Source: Prevotellaceae bacterium UBA4359 (lineage in GTDB: Bacteria; Bacteroidota; Bacteroidia; Bacteroidales; Bacteroidaceae). From it: DNA of 6,141 nt. Position numbers and translations under genes: made by a program. Each line of letters starts with the position of its first letter. The stretch's first letter is position 1. The notes under the pieces are model-generated. The model made no database searches and had not been told where the DNA came from. It saw nothing but the letters and a program-made list of their open reading frames with translations. Shown here piece by piece: positions 1 through 6,075 of the stretch. Location: the NCBI GenBank assembly GCA_002393555.1, contig DGSP01000060.1, forward strand, positions 1-6,141, written 5' to 3'.

Positions 1-129
1 ACACCCTACCCGTCGGGGCTTGGGCTGGGGGTGTGTTCATCAGCAGGGGTTCCGTTCGCTCCGCTCACTCCACCGCCTGCCTGTGCTCTTTCGTCCTTTC
101 AGGACTTTGGTGGTGCACGGGGATGGCCG
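1..129. repeat. GC-rich intergenic stretch with several short hairpins
   Basis: No gene is visible here. The stretch holds several small dyads: ACACCC (1-6) pairs with GGGTGT (29-34) around an inner CCCG/CGGG palindrome; CCACC (70-74) pairs with GGTGG (109-113); and within that pair GTCCT-TTC-AGGAC (93-105) is a perfect 5-bp stem. The wording (pyrimidine-rich, CCTTTCAGGAC core, GGGCTTGGGCTGGGGG) resembles intergenic repeats I associate from memory with Bacteroidales genomes, but no named family can be assigned. It may continue to the left of the window. Confidence 0.4.
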
Positions 130-289
130 TTAAGCCCAAATGGGTCATTAAGAAACAAATTACCATAATTAAAATAATTTTATCCACAAATTATCATAAT
201 TATAGAAATTAGTGGGTGAAATTATGATAATTATTCAAATTTGTTTTACGACAGAGCCACGAAGTGGCCTAATGACCGATTCGGGTTAA
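130..289. repeat. MITE-like AT-rich inverted repeat bounded by TTAA
   Basis: A 160-bp stretch begins and ends with TTAA (130-133 and 286-289). Its ends form terminal inverted repeats of about 20 bp: TTAAGCCCAAATGGGTCATT on the left and, read from the other strand, TTAACCCGAATCGGTCATTA on the right, matching at about 18 of 20 positions with one gap. Inside are further dyads: a perfect 13-bp stem AATTATCATAATT (189-201) with AATTATGATAATT (220-232), AAACAAATT (153-161) with AATTTGTTT (237-245), and a small GCCAC-GAA-GTGGC hairpin (256-268) present only in the right half. The interior 150-247 is very AT-rich. There is no coding capacity. The structure fits a non-autonomous miniature element, possibly with TTAA target duplication; this is inference from form only. 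Confidence 0.5.
180..188 (+). promoter_or_regulatory. Perfect DnaA-box sequence
   Basis: TTATCCACA is an exact match to the consensus DnaA-binding 9-mer. It lies in the AT-rich interior of the 130-289 inverted repeat, just left of the 13-bp dyad. No second exact box was seen nearby, and no replication gene is in the window, so a chromosomal origin is not supported. It could be a lone box, or a chance match in AT-rich DNA. Confidence 0.3.
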
Positions 290-333
290 AACTTTTCATA
301 CACCGAACTCACGTAGGGACAGGTGGGAGGGGG

Positions 334-379
334 AAAAAGAGGGAGGCGGGCCTGCAGATGAGTTGTGCAGGTCCGCCTC
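334..379 (-). terminator. Rho-independent terminator of the LruC-type lipoprotein gene
   Basis: Read on the minus strand, a 14-bp stem (379-366 pairing with 356-343; GAGGCGGaCCTGCA against TGCAGGcCCGCCTC, one A-C mismatch on this strand) closes a 9-base loop. It is followed by CCTCTTTTTCC, giving a short U-tract at 338-334. It starts 69 bases past the stop codon of the gene that ends at 448, so it most likely ends that transcript. Confidence 0.75.
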
Positions 380-447
380 GCCACTACTACGGAAAAAGAG
401 ATGTTATGTTTTGAGATTTTTTGCTGTTGTGAGGAGGGATGTGAGCC

Positions 448-3400
448 TTATGGTTTGACATCCACCATTGTGAAATTGAAGACTTGGCTTCCCGTCTTGT
501 TGAACCATACTTGTTCCCAGTCGTTAAACTGATTCACACCCATATACATGGGCTCGTTGTAGTTTTGTCTTTTCAGTTCAAAATTACGTTCATAATGACG
601 CAAGTAGAGATAGGTGAGTTCCTTCCCGGCATTCGTCCATTTCATGAACTTGAATCGTCCATACTCGTTGTTGTCGGGTCTGCTTTCTTGCAGTGTGGGA
701 GCATATGCCCTGTCGCCAGCAGCCGAGACGAGGTACTCGCAGGCACCGACACTGTAGATGAAGTTGTACTTACTATTGCCGCCTTCGCGTTCCACTGCCC
801 ACATTTGGTTCTTGTTAGAAGTGTCAACTGGTGCAATCTTCAGTGTTCCGTTATCGTTGGTCAGTGCGTATTTCTTTCCATTCTTCTCAGCCACGAACTG
901 ATATATTTTGCGTTCCTTCACGTTGATGTAGATGGTGATGTCTTTGGCGTTGTAGGTGTCGTCGCCGGTGAAGTGGATGGTGAGTGTGGCCTGTCCGCTG
1001 TTGTTGCCACCTACCACATAGAACTCCACACCATTATTGTAGAGGTAGGCACCTGTGTTGCCTGCACTGAGTTGTGCTGAGATGGTGCCACTTCCACTGT
1101 AGTTGTTCAAGTAGGCTGTCGCTTTCAATTTTTCTCCTGTGTAAATGCTGGCTGTGTGGCTCTCGGTGTCGGCGTTCCAAGCAGTTGTGTATGAATCCTT
1201 CAAGTTGATGATGCTACCCCATGTGCCGAAGAATGTCGGGTTCTGCTTGTTGGTCACCACTGTGGTGCCGCTGGTTTCGCCCTCGATGGTGGCAGCCTTT
1301 TCTTCGGCTGTCATGTCGGTCACGATTTCCAGTGGGTCAACGGTCAGGGAGTTGGGTGTGCGGTTTTTGTACCACTCTCCGTTTTCCGACATATTGCCGA
1401 CCCATGCGGCAAAGTCGGGATAGCAGGTGGTGATGCCTACGTATTCCTGTGGCCATGCCCACACGTACTCGGTCTTCTTGCCCACAGATGGCTGGTTGAG
1501 GGTGAAGTAGGAGTATGGGAGGCAGATGATGAAGGGTGCCTTTCCTTTGTCGGGTGCCGGGATGCGCGATGCTCCTTGGGAGAGGCTGGTCACGCGGTTG
1601 ATGTCGAGGTCGGCGTTGTCGATGGGTGGGGTGCCTATCGGGAGTGTGCGGATTTCGAAGCCGCCCATGTTGGGTGCGTACTGGCTGCTTTTGTTCCAGG
1701 TGTCGGAACTGTAGTAGGCCATGGTCCAGTCTTCGGACACGTTGAATCGCACTTCGCGGCCCTGTGCGCCTCGGCTGCCACCTTTCACGTTGATGGGTTC
1801 ATATTCGCCGCTCGATATGGCTCCGGCTCCGAAGAGTTGGTGGATTTCGCCGAAGCACTGGTCAAGTTGCCCGTTGGTGGAGGTGGGGTCGATGAAGAAG
1901 ATGTAGGAGGCGAGTGTGCCGCCTGCTGCCAGAGGGGTGACGGTGGCGTAGTTCTGTCCGCTGATGTGGTTGATTTTCAGCACCACGTCGTTGTAGTCGA
2001 GGTCGAATGAGCCTCCGAGGTCTTCGCAGGCGAGCATCCAGGTTCCTGCCGGTGTGGTGTCTTCGTTGATGATGGTGGGTGTGGCTCCTGAGAAGGCAAA
2101 GACGACGTCGTTGAGGTCGAAGTCGGAGGCGTTTGCTGTGTTGGGCCAGTCTTCAAATCCGAGGAACATCTGGTTGCCCAGTGCGTTGACGTGGAAGGTG
2201 GAGGCGTAGCAGGGGTGCATGCCTTCCACTTGGGTCACGTGGCCTTGGTTGTCGTCGGTCACGCCGTTGCCGCATCGGATGGGGTCGTTGAGCGAACTTT
2301 CGGAATAGAAGGTGTAGGGCACTTGCGAGCCGTTCTCCCAGTCTGCCTTCTTCAGATACATGCCGAAGACGGTGCCTGCGGGGATGTCGATGAGGATGCC
2401 CTGTCCGTGCATCTTGTCGCTTTCATACCTGGTGAAGATTTCGGAGCAGAAGATTTCGCCGTAGTTTTGCCAGCCGCCATCAGAGGAAGTCTGGAACTTG
2501 AGGTCCTTGATGACGATGTCGCCGATGACATCATTGCCGATGTTGTCCTTGAACGTGGTGTTTCCCTTGTTGTCGCCTGCGAGGCGCACTTCGGAGCAGT
2601 TCTTCAGATACTCTTCCCATCCGGCCTCTTCAGTCACGAGCGACTGCAGGTTGATAGTCTTCTTCACGTTCTGTGTGCCGCTGGCCGATGGGCTTGGGTT
2701 GGGAATCGGGTAGGCTTTGTTCGTGCCGTCACTCTTATAGAAAAGTACGCGCACACCCGTAGTGTACTTCTTCATGTCCACATCCACCACGAGTTCGGAG
2801 AATCGGCTGAGTAGGTCGCCATTCGGAAGACCCATGCTGCCGAGCATGTTGTAGGTCTGGGTAGTCCACGTCATCGCCCTCCAGTCCTTATACCACGCTG
2901 CATTACCGATGGTTGTGATTTCTTCGGGGTGGTAAGGAGATTCGTACACACCCACCTTCTTGTGGTACTGCAGTTCGTTGCCCTCGCGGATGGTATAGAC
3001 ATCCACCTCTTGACGCTGTCCGCTCTCGTCGTAGTAGTAGATGCCGATGGTGTTGAGCGAGGAGGTTTCCCAGTAGTAGGGGTAGATGATGAACTTGCCG
3101 GTGGAGACATAGGTGAAATCGTGGCTCACACGGTTCAGGTTGGTGTAGGACTTTCGGTCACCAATTTCGGGGATGACGCTCTTCATGTCCTCATAGTTCT
3201 GTGCTGTGGCCTCCTTGTACATGGGATAATTTGTGCCTCCGATGGTGATGCCGTTGGCGTCGGTGATTTTAGAGATTCCCACGATGCCTTTTCCGGCATA
3301 GACGGTGCGTGTGCCTTGGGTCAGGTCTGCTGTGCCGCCCGGTGTGGTCTGCACGGCGGTACGTCCGTCGCTCACCATGATGCTCTCGGTGCCTTCGAGC

Positions 3401-3702
3401 ATGTCGAAGCCCAGTTCGCGTGTACCGCTCACGTTGCTGTAGTCACCCACGATGCAGTAGGTGCCGCCCAGCAGGGCATAGATTTTCACTCGCGACGCAC
3501 TGCCAGTGGTCACGGTCACGAAAGCGCGCTCGGCCATGTTCCAGTCCTGCTCGGGGTCGATGTCGTCGAATGCGTTGACGAACTCTTTCTCGAAGGAGAT
3601 TTTCTTCTCGTCGTAGCCATTGTCATAGTCGCTACAAGCCGTGAGCCCCCACAGGGCGGTGGCGGCGAGCAACAGATGGGTTAATTTCATACTCTTTCTC
3701 AT
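448..3702 (-). CDS. Large surface lipoprotein with LruC/DUF4842-type acidic motifs
   Basis: Seen: a 1084-residue protein with a lipoprotein signal peptide (lipobox LTAC, Cys23) followed by SDYDN, an acidic stretch like the Bacteroidota surface-export signal. The initiator may be Met1 or Met5; both precede the hydrophobic core. Residues 45-57 (FDDIDPEQDWNMA) match the N-terminal 'IDP.Q.WN.A' signature common in Bacteroidales LruC-type lipoproteins. About 270-405 looks like an inserted beta-sandwich or carbohydrate-binding type module. Two tandem acidic motifs follow: GFEDW...SDFDLNDVV (515-534) and CEDLG...DLDYNDVV (559-574), the calcium-site-like signature of DUF4114/LruC (DUF4842) domains. 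Residues about 850-930 look Ig-like (GDDTYNAKDITIYINV), and about 931-1084 look like a ricin-type beta-trefoil (NQMW near 965). Function is unknown; adhesion or glycan binding at the cell surface is an inference. It has its own promoter and terminator, so it is probably monocistronic. Confidence 0.85.
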   Translation of the reverse strand: MRKSMKLTHLLLAATALWGLTACSDYDNGYDEKKISFEKEFVNAFDDIDPEQDWNMAERAFVTVTTGSASRVKIYALLGGTYCIVGDYSNVSGTRELGFDMLEGTESIMVSDGRTAVQTTPGGTADLTQGTRTVYAGKGIVGISKITDANGITIGGTNYPMYKEATAQNYEDMKSVIPEIGDRKSYTNLNRVSHDFTYVSTGKFIIYPYYWETSSLNTIGIYYYDESGQRQEVDVYTIREGNELQYHKKVGVYESPYHPEEITTIGNAAWYKDWRAMTWTTQTYNMLGSMGLPNGDLLSRFSELVVDVDMKKYTTGVRVLFYKSDGTNKAYPIPNPSPSASGTQNVKKTINLQSLVTEEAGWEEYLKNCSEVRLAGDNKGNTTFKDNIGNDVIGDIVIKDLKFQTSSDGGWQNYGEIFCSEIFTRYESDKMHGQGILIDIPAGTVFGMYLKKADWENGSQVPYTFYSESSLNDPIRCGNGVTDDNQGHVTQVEGMHPCYASTFHVNALGNQMFLGFEDWPNTANASDFDLNDVVFAFSGATPTIINEDTTPAGTWMLACEDLGGSFDLDYNDVVLKINHISGQNYATVTPLAAGGTLASYIFFIDPTSTNGQLDQCFGEIHQLFGAGAISSGEYEPINVKGGSRGAQGREVRFNVSEDWTMAYYSSDTWNKSSQYAPNMGGFEIRTLPIGTPPIDNADLDINRVTSLSQGASRIPAPDKGKAPFIICLPYSYFTLNQPSVGKKTEYVWAWPQEYVGITTCYPDFAAWVGNMSENGEWYKNRTPNSLTVDPLEIVTDMTAEEKAATIEGETSGTTVVTNKQNPTFFGTWGSIINLKDSYTTAWNADTESHTASIYTGEKLKATAYLNNYSGSGTISAQLSAGNTGAYLYNNGVEFYVVGGNNSGQATLTIHFTGDDTYNAKDITIYINVKERKIYQFVAEKNGKKYALTNDNGTLKIAPVDTSNKNQMWAVEREGGNSKYNFIYSVGACEYLVSAAGDRAYAPTLQESRPDNNEYGRFKFMKWTNAGKELTYLYLRHYERNFELKRQNYNEPMYMGVNQFNDWEQVWFNKTGSQVFNFTMVDVKP

Positions 3703-3756
3703 CTTTTTTCCGTGATTAGTAGTTAATAGTAATTTTAGTCAGATAAAATCTCGGTG

Positions 3757-3764
3757 CAAAGATA
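3757..3764 (-). promoter_or_regulatory. Bacteroidota-type -7 promoter element (TATCTTTG)
   Basis: On the minus strand TATCTTTG exactly fits the Bacteroidota sigma-ABfr -7 consensus TAnnTTTG and is followed by CACC. It lies 54 bases upstream of the start codon at 3702, implying a leader of roughly 45-50 nt. No clear TTTG -33 element is found at the expected distance. That position instead carries an 8-bp near-direct repeat, CCTGACGG CCTGTCGG on the plus strand (3776-3791), which might be an operator. The start itself is preceded by an A-rich CGGAAAAAAG rather than a classical Shine-Dalgarno, as usual in this phylum. Confidence 0.7.
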
Positions 3765-3855
3765 GGGGGTCTTTTCCTGACGGCCTGTCGGCCATGATAC
3801 ATAAAGTTTTGAAAATGTTACCTTTCTGAGGTTCGGACTGTTAGTTGTTGACGCG

Positions 3856-3970
3856 ACGGCGAAGGGGCACAGGACGGATGCCCGTGCAAATTGCAATAGC
3901 AACGGCACACGAATTGCAATCTGTACGGCGTACAATTTGCATGTGCAACGGCGTTGCACGTAGGGGGAAG
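3856..3970. repeat. Degenerate 23-bp tandem repeat, about 3-5 copies
   Basis: ACGGC recurs at 3856, 3902, 3925, 3948 and 3971, spacings of 46, 23, 23 and 23 bases. The best copies are 3879-3901, 3902-3924 and 3925-3947, with a shared core like AATTGCAAT or AATTTGCAT after the ACGGC-type start; the outer copies (3856-3878, 3948-3970) are more decayed. The units are themselves palindromic. GTGCAAC-GGC-GTTGCAC (3943-3959) is a perfect 7-bp stem with a GGC loop, GTAC-GGC-GTAC (3923-3933) extends imperfectly to 3916-3940, and TGCAAATTG (3885-3893) pairs with CAATTTGCA (3933-3941). There are no spacers, so it is not a CRISPR array. No coding sense is evident. Confidence 0.6.
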
Positions 3971-3974
3971 ACGG

Positions 3975-4550
3975 CACACGGAAAACACGGAAAGCACGGA
4001 AGGTTTAGAACAACGAATGAGACGAATGAGACGGATGAGACGAATTTTTTTTTTTAGACAACGGATTTCACGAGGGAAACGATTTTTTTCAACAACGGAT
4101 TAGACGGATTTGACGGATTTTTTTAGAATAACTCAAGTTTCGGATGTCTTTTCAACAACGAATGAAGCGAATAAAACGAATTTTTTCCATGCGGAGAGAA
4201 GAAGTATGGCACGAAGCACCTTTGGTGCGACGAATGACACGAATGAGATTTTCCCACGCAAATCTCGCCATGCAGTTGACATTCGTGAAATTCGTTGCCG
4301 CTTGCGGCTTCGTGAAATATATCTCTATCAGCATGGCTATAAAAAATTCGTTCAATTCGTCTCATTCGTTGTTAGAAAAGACTGTTTGGAACATCCGAAA
4401 CTTGAGTTATCCTAAAAAAATCCGTTTAATCCGTCTAATCCGTTGTTGAAAAAAATCGTTTCCCTCGTGAAATTCGTTGTCTAAAAAAATTCGGCTCATT
4501 CGTCTCATTCGTTGTTCTAAACCTTTCCGTGTTTCCGTGCTTTCAGTGTG
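3975..4550. repeat. 576-bp imperfect palindrome built of 9-nt unit blocks
   Basis: The two halves are inverted copies of each other along their whole length. The best stretch, 4056-4146 against 4392-4482, matches at 87 of 91 positions without gaps. Outside it, 3975-4055 pairs with 4483-4550, and 4147-4251 pairs more loosely with 4260-4381. Each arm is a series of blocks made of 9-nt units: ACGGAAAnC x3 (3978-4004), ACGAATGAG x4 then T11 (4013-4055), ACGGATTTC-type x3 then T7 (4061-4089), ACGGATTAG-type x3 then T7 (4095-4124), ACGAATGAA-type x3 then T6 (4158-4186), and ACGAATGAC x2 (4230-4247). The right arm carries the mirror blocks (for example ATTCGT at 4346, 4355, 4364; ATCCGT at 4420, 4429, 4438). 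Arms differ by one 9-bp unit, T-tract length and a 10-base insert (4382-4391). No open frame here looks like a real protein, and no flanking target duplication was recognised. Confidence 0.9.
4210..4314. other. Branched, cloverleaf-like centre of the palindrome
   Basis: CACGAAG (4210-4216) pairs with CTTCGTG (4308-4314) to close the structure. Inside are a left hairpin GCACC-TTT-GGTGC (4216-4228), a right hairpin GCCGC-TT-GCGGC (4297-4308), and a central stem formed by ACGAATGACACGAATG (4230-4245) with CATTCGTGAAATTCGT (4280-4295), 14 of 16 paired. The central stem is topped by GAGATTT (4245-4251) with AAATCTC (4260-4266) around an 8-base loop. The two side hairpins are at equivalent positions but have unrelated stems. 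The fold could form in single-stranded DNA or in RNA of either strand. It is not a tRNA. Confidence 0.6.
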
Positions 4551-4554
4551 TAAC

Positions 4555-4593
4555 AAAAAAAGCAGGCGGAGCGCACTGTGCCGCTCCGCCTGC
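4555..4593 (-). terminator. Strong Rho-independent terminator of the clostripain-family gene
   Basis: On the minus strand a perfect 12-bp GC-rich stem, GCAGGCGGAGCG (4593-4582) with CGCTCCGCCTGC (4573-4562), closes an 8-base loop and runs straight into seven T residues (4561-4555). It begins 25 bases after the stop codon at 4618. The large palindrome starts only four bases beyond its T-tract. It should separate the protease transcript from everything to the left. Confidence 0.9.
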
Positions 4594-4617
4594 CATGAGT
4601 TCGGTAGTCTCCCTCCG

Positions 4618-6075
4618 TCAATACTCCAGGTCGTCAGTCATCCAGAACACATCCCAGAAATTGTCGTTGCTCGGGTTCACACCCATCTCAACGTCCTGCT
4701 CGTTCACATCCAGCCATGCGCTCCAGCCCGTGGCAGCATCGAAGGCAGATGCCTTATACACATTCTGGTAATCTTGGTAGATTTTGTTGTACTTCGTGTA
4801 AATCGAGATGCCCACACTGTAGTAGTCCTTCTCCGGCCAGATGGTGTTGATGACCTTGCCATCCGTCACCTGCTTGCGGTGCAGGCCGCTGATGCGGTAG
4901 ATGTAGGCATCCTTGACGGCAGCCTCCAGGTCGGCCACAATCTGGTTAGCCTCCGCAGCCAAGTCGCTCTCCTCCAGTTCGCTGGCCACATGCACGGCCA
5001 GATCGACCAGGTCGGCGTAGGCCAGTTCGCCATCGTAGATGTAGGTGGCCTGAATGGCCGCATTGATATCCACCTTGTTGTCCGCATAGTTGTTCTTCAG
5101 CAGCGTGGCCAGTTTCTTCACCTGAGCGTTGATGGCCGCCAACTTGTCCGACCGCCAGCAGGCGAAGTCGCAGTTCTCGTCGTGAACCTCGTGAGTTTTA
5201 TCATCCTCATAATTCAGGAAATTCTGCGAGAAACAATAATCGCCCGGTGCATCCAGCAGTTCGCCCTGACGCTCAGCCACCTTGTCGAAGTCGTCAGGGT
5301 TCTCGTTGATGGCCTGGATGATGGCCGTCACGTGGCGCGGATTGACCAGTGCCACATGGCTGCTGGCAAACTGATAGTCGCAATAGGGAGCCATCTCCGT
5401 CATCACCTCCAACTGGCCCATCAGGCAGCCATACCAGTAGATGGCCTTCAGGTAAGTGCCAGTCTCCTCCAGCGCCTGGGCAAAAGCCTTCGTGGCCACA
5501 CCCTTGCCGCCGTGGTTGTCGTCATAGGCAATGGCACGTGTGAGGCCCTCATGGTCGAGGTCAAAGCCGCCACCGTGGTTCACCGGCATGAGGATGTAGT
5601 TCTCGGCCGGAGCCGTCTGCTTGGCCCAGGTCAGAAACTCCTTGATGGTCTCCACCCGGTAGAGTTCCACCTCGCTCGCCGCCTTATACTTGCAGCGCGC
5701 ATTGTAGTTGTCCTCCGTGATGTCGGTCGTCAGTTCATAGCGGTAGGTCGTGGCCCAGTCGCCATAGTGCAGACGCACCGGCGTGTTGGGATCCACGCGA
5801 TGGGCCTTATCCGATGCCGAAGTAGAGTACATGACCACGAAACGCACCTGGTTGTTGGCCACGCCGAGTTGCTTCTGCACCTCTTTGATGGCGAAGTCCA
5901 ACTGCGAATCGACATTCGCGCCGCCACATCCGTAGAACATGATGGTGTACTTGGCCATCTTCGCAGGCTCCGGCTTGCCGCCGTTGTCGTCGTTGTCGTC
6001 ACTGCTGCACGATGTCGTCATGGCACACATGGCCAAACCGAGTACAGCCAGGAAAAAACCAAAAAATTTCTTCAT
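4618..6075 (-). CDS. Clostripain-family (peptidase C11) lipoprotein protease
   Basis: Cysteine endopeptidase of the C11 family (clan CD), predicted to be exported and lipid-anchored. Starting at Met 6075 gives 485 residues; an in-frame Met ten codons upstream (6105) would put a charged stretch before the signal peptide and is less likely. Seen: a signal peptide ending TTSC with Cys23, then SSDDNDDNGG, an acidic surface-export type signal. YTIMFYGCGGANVDSQLD (43-60) is the N-terminal strand typical of the family. The expected catalytic His is His167 in VNHGGG and the catalytic Cys is Cys217 in YGCLMG. The C-terminal part ends with the family-like SVGISIYTKYNKIYQDY...TGWSAWL segment. The usual Asp two residues before the catalytic Cys (DACLMG-type) is Tyr215 here, so the Arg/Lys preference of clostripain may not hold. 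The C11 call is firm; substrate is unknown. Promoter not identified in the 66 bases upstream. Confidence 0.9.
   Translation of the reverse strand: MKKFFGFFLAVLGLAMCAMTTSCSSDDNDDNGGKPEPAKMAKYTIMFYGCGGANVDSQLDFAIKEVQKQLGVANNQVRFVVMYSTSASDKAHRVDPNTPVRLHYGDWATTYRYELTTDITEDNYNARCKYKAASEVELYRVETIKEFLTWAKQTAPAENYILMPVNHGGGFDLDHEGLTRAIAYDDNHGGKGVATKAFAQALEETGTYLKAIYWYGCLMGQLEVMTEMAPYCDYQFASSHVALVNPRHVTAIIQAINENPDDFDKVAERQGELLDAPGDYCFSQNFLNYEDDKTHEVHDENCDFACWRSDKLAAINAQVKKLATLLKNNYADNKVDINAAIQATYIYDGELAYADLVDLAVHVASELEESDLAAEANQIVADLEAAVKDAYIYRISGLHRKQVTDGKVINTIWPEKDYYSVGISIYTKYNKIYQDYQNVYKASAFDAATGWSAWLDVNEQDVEMGVNPSNDNFWDVFWMTDDLEY

Noticed and set aside
484..3684. Several plus-strand open frames opposite the large lipoprotein gene
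   Set aside because: All are antisense shadows with Val/Gly/Ala-rich translations and no recognisable domain; the minus-strand frame has a signal peptide, lipobox and family motifs.
3704..3713. CACGGAAA in the lipoprotein gene leader, like a unit of the palindrome
   Set aside because: A single 8-base match in an A-rich leader; too short to relate to the repeat blocks.
3735..3977. An 80-codon minus-strand frame between the promoter and the palindrome
   Set aside because: It runs through the 23-bp tandem repeat and the promoter, with no signal peptide or family likeness.
4210..4314. tRNA or integron attC site suggested by the cloverleaf-like fold
   Set aside because: No anticodon arm, T-arm or acceptor features fit a tRNA; no recognisable attC core pair or integrase gene is present.
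4110..4449. Overlapping open frames on both strands inside the palindrome (67-101 codons)
   Set aside because: They arise because the 9-nt units are a multiple of three and carry few stops. Translations are repeats such as TNETNE or IRLIRLIRC, and both strands give similar frames because of the palindrome.
3856..4550. CRISPR array
   Set aside because: The 23-bp units are directly adjacent with no spacers, the 9-nt blocks are too short and mirrored, and no cas gene is present.
3975..4550. Retron, diversity-generating or insertion-sequence origin for the palindrome
   Set aside because: No reverse transcriptase, transposase or recombinase gene lies in the window, and no target duplication was found at the palindrome edges. 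A non-autonomous element remains possible.
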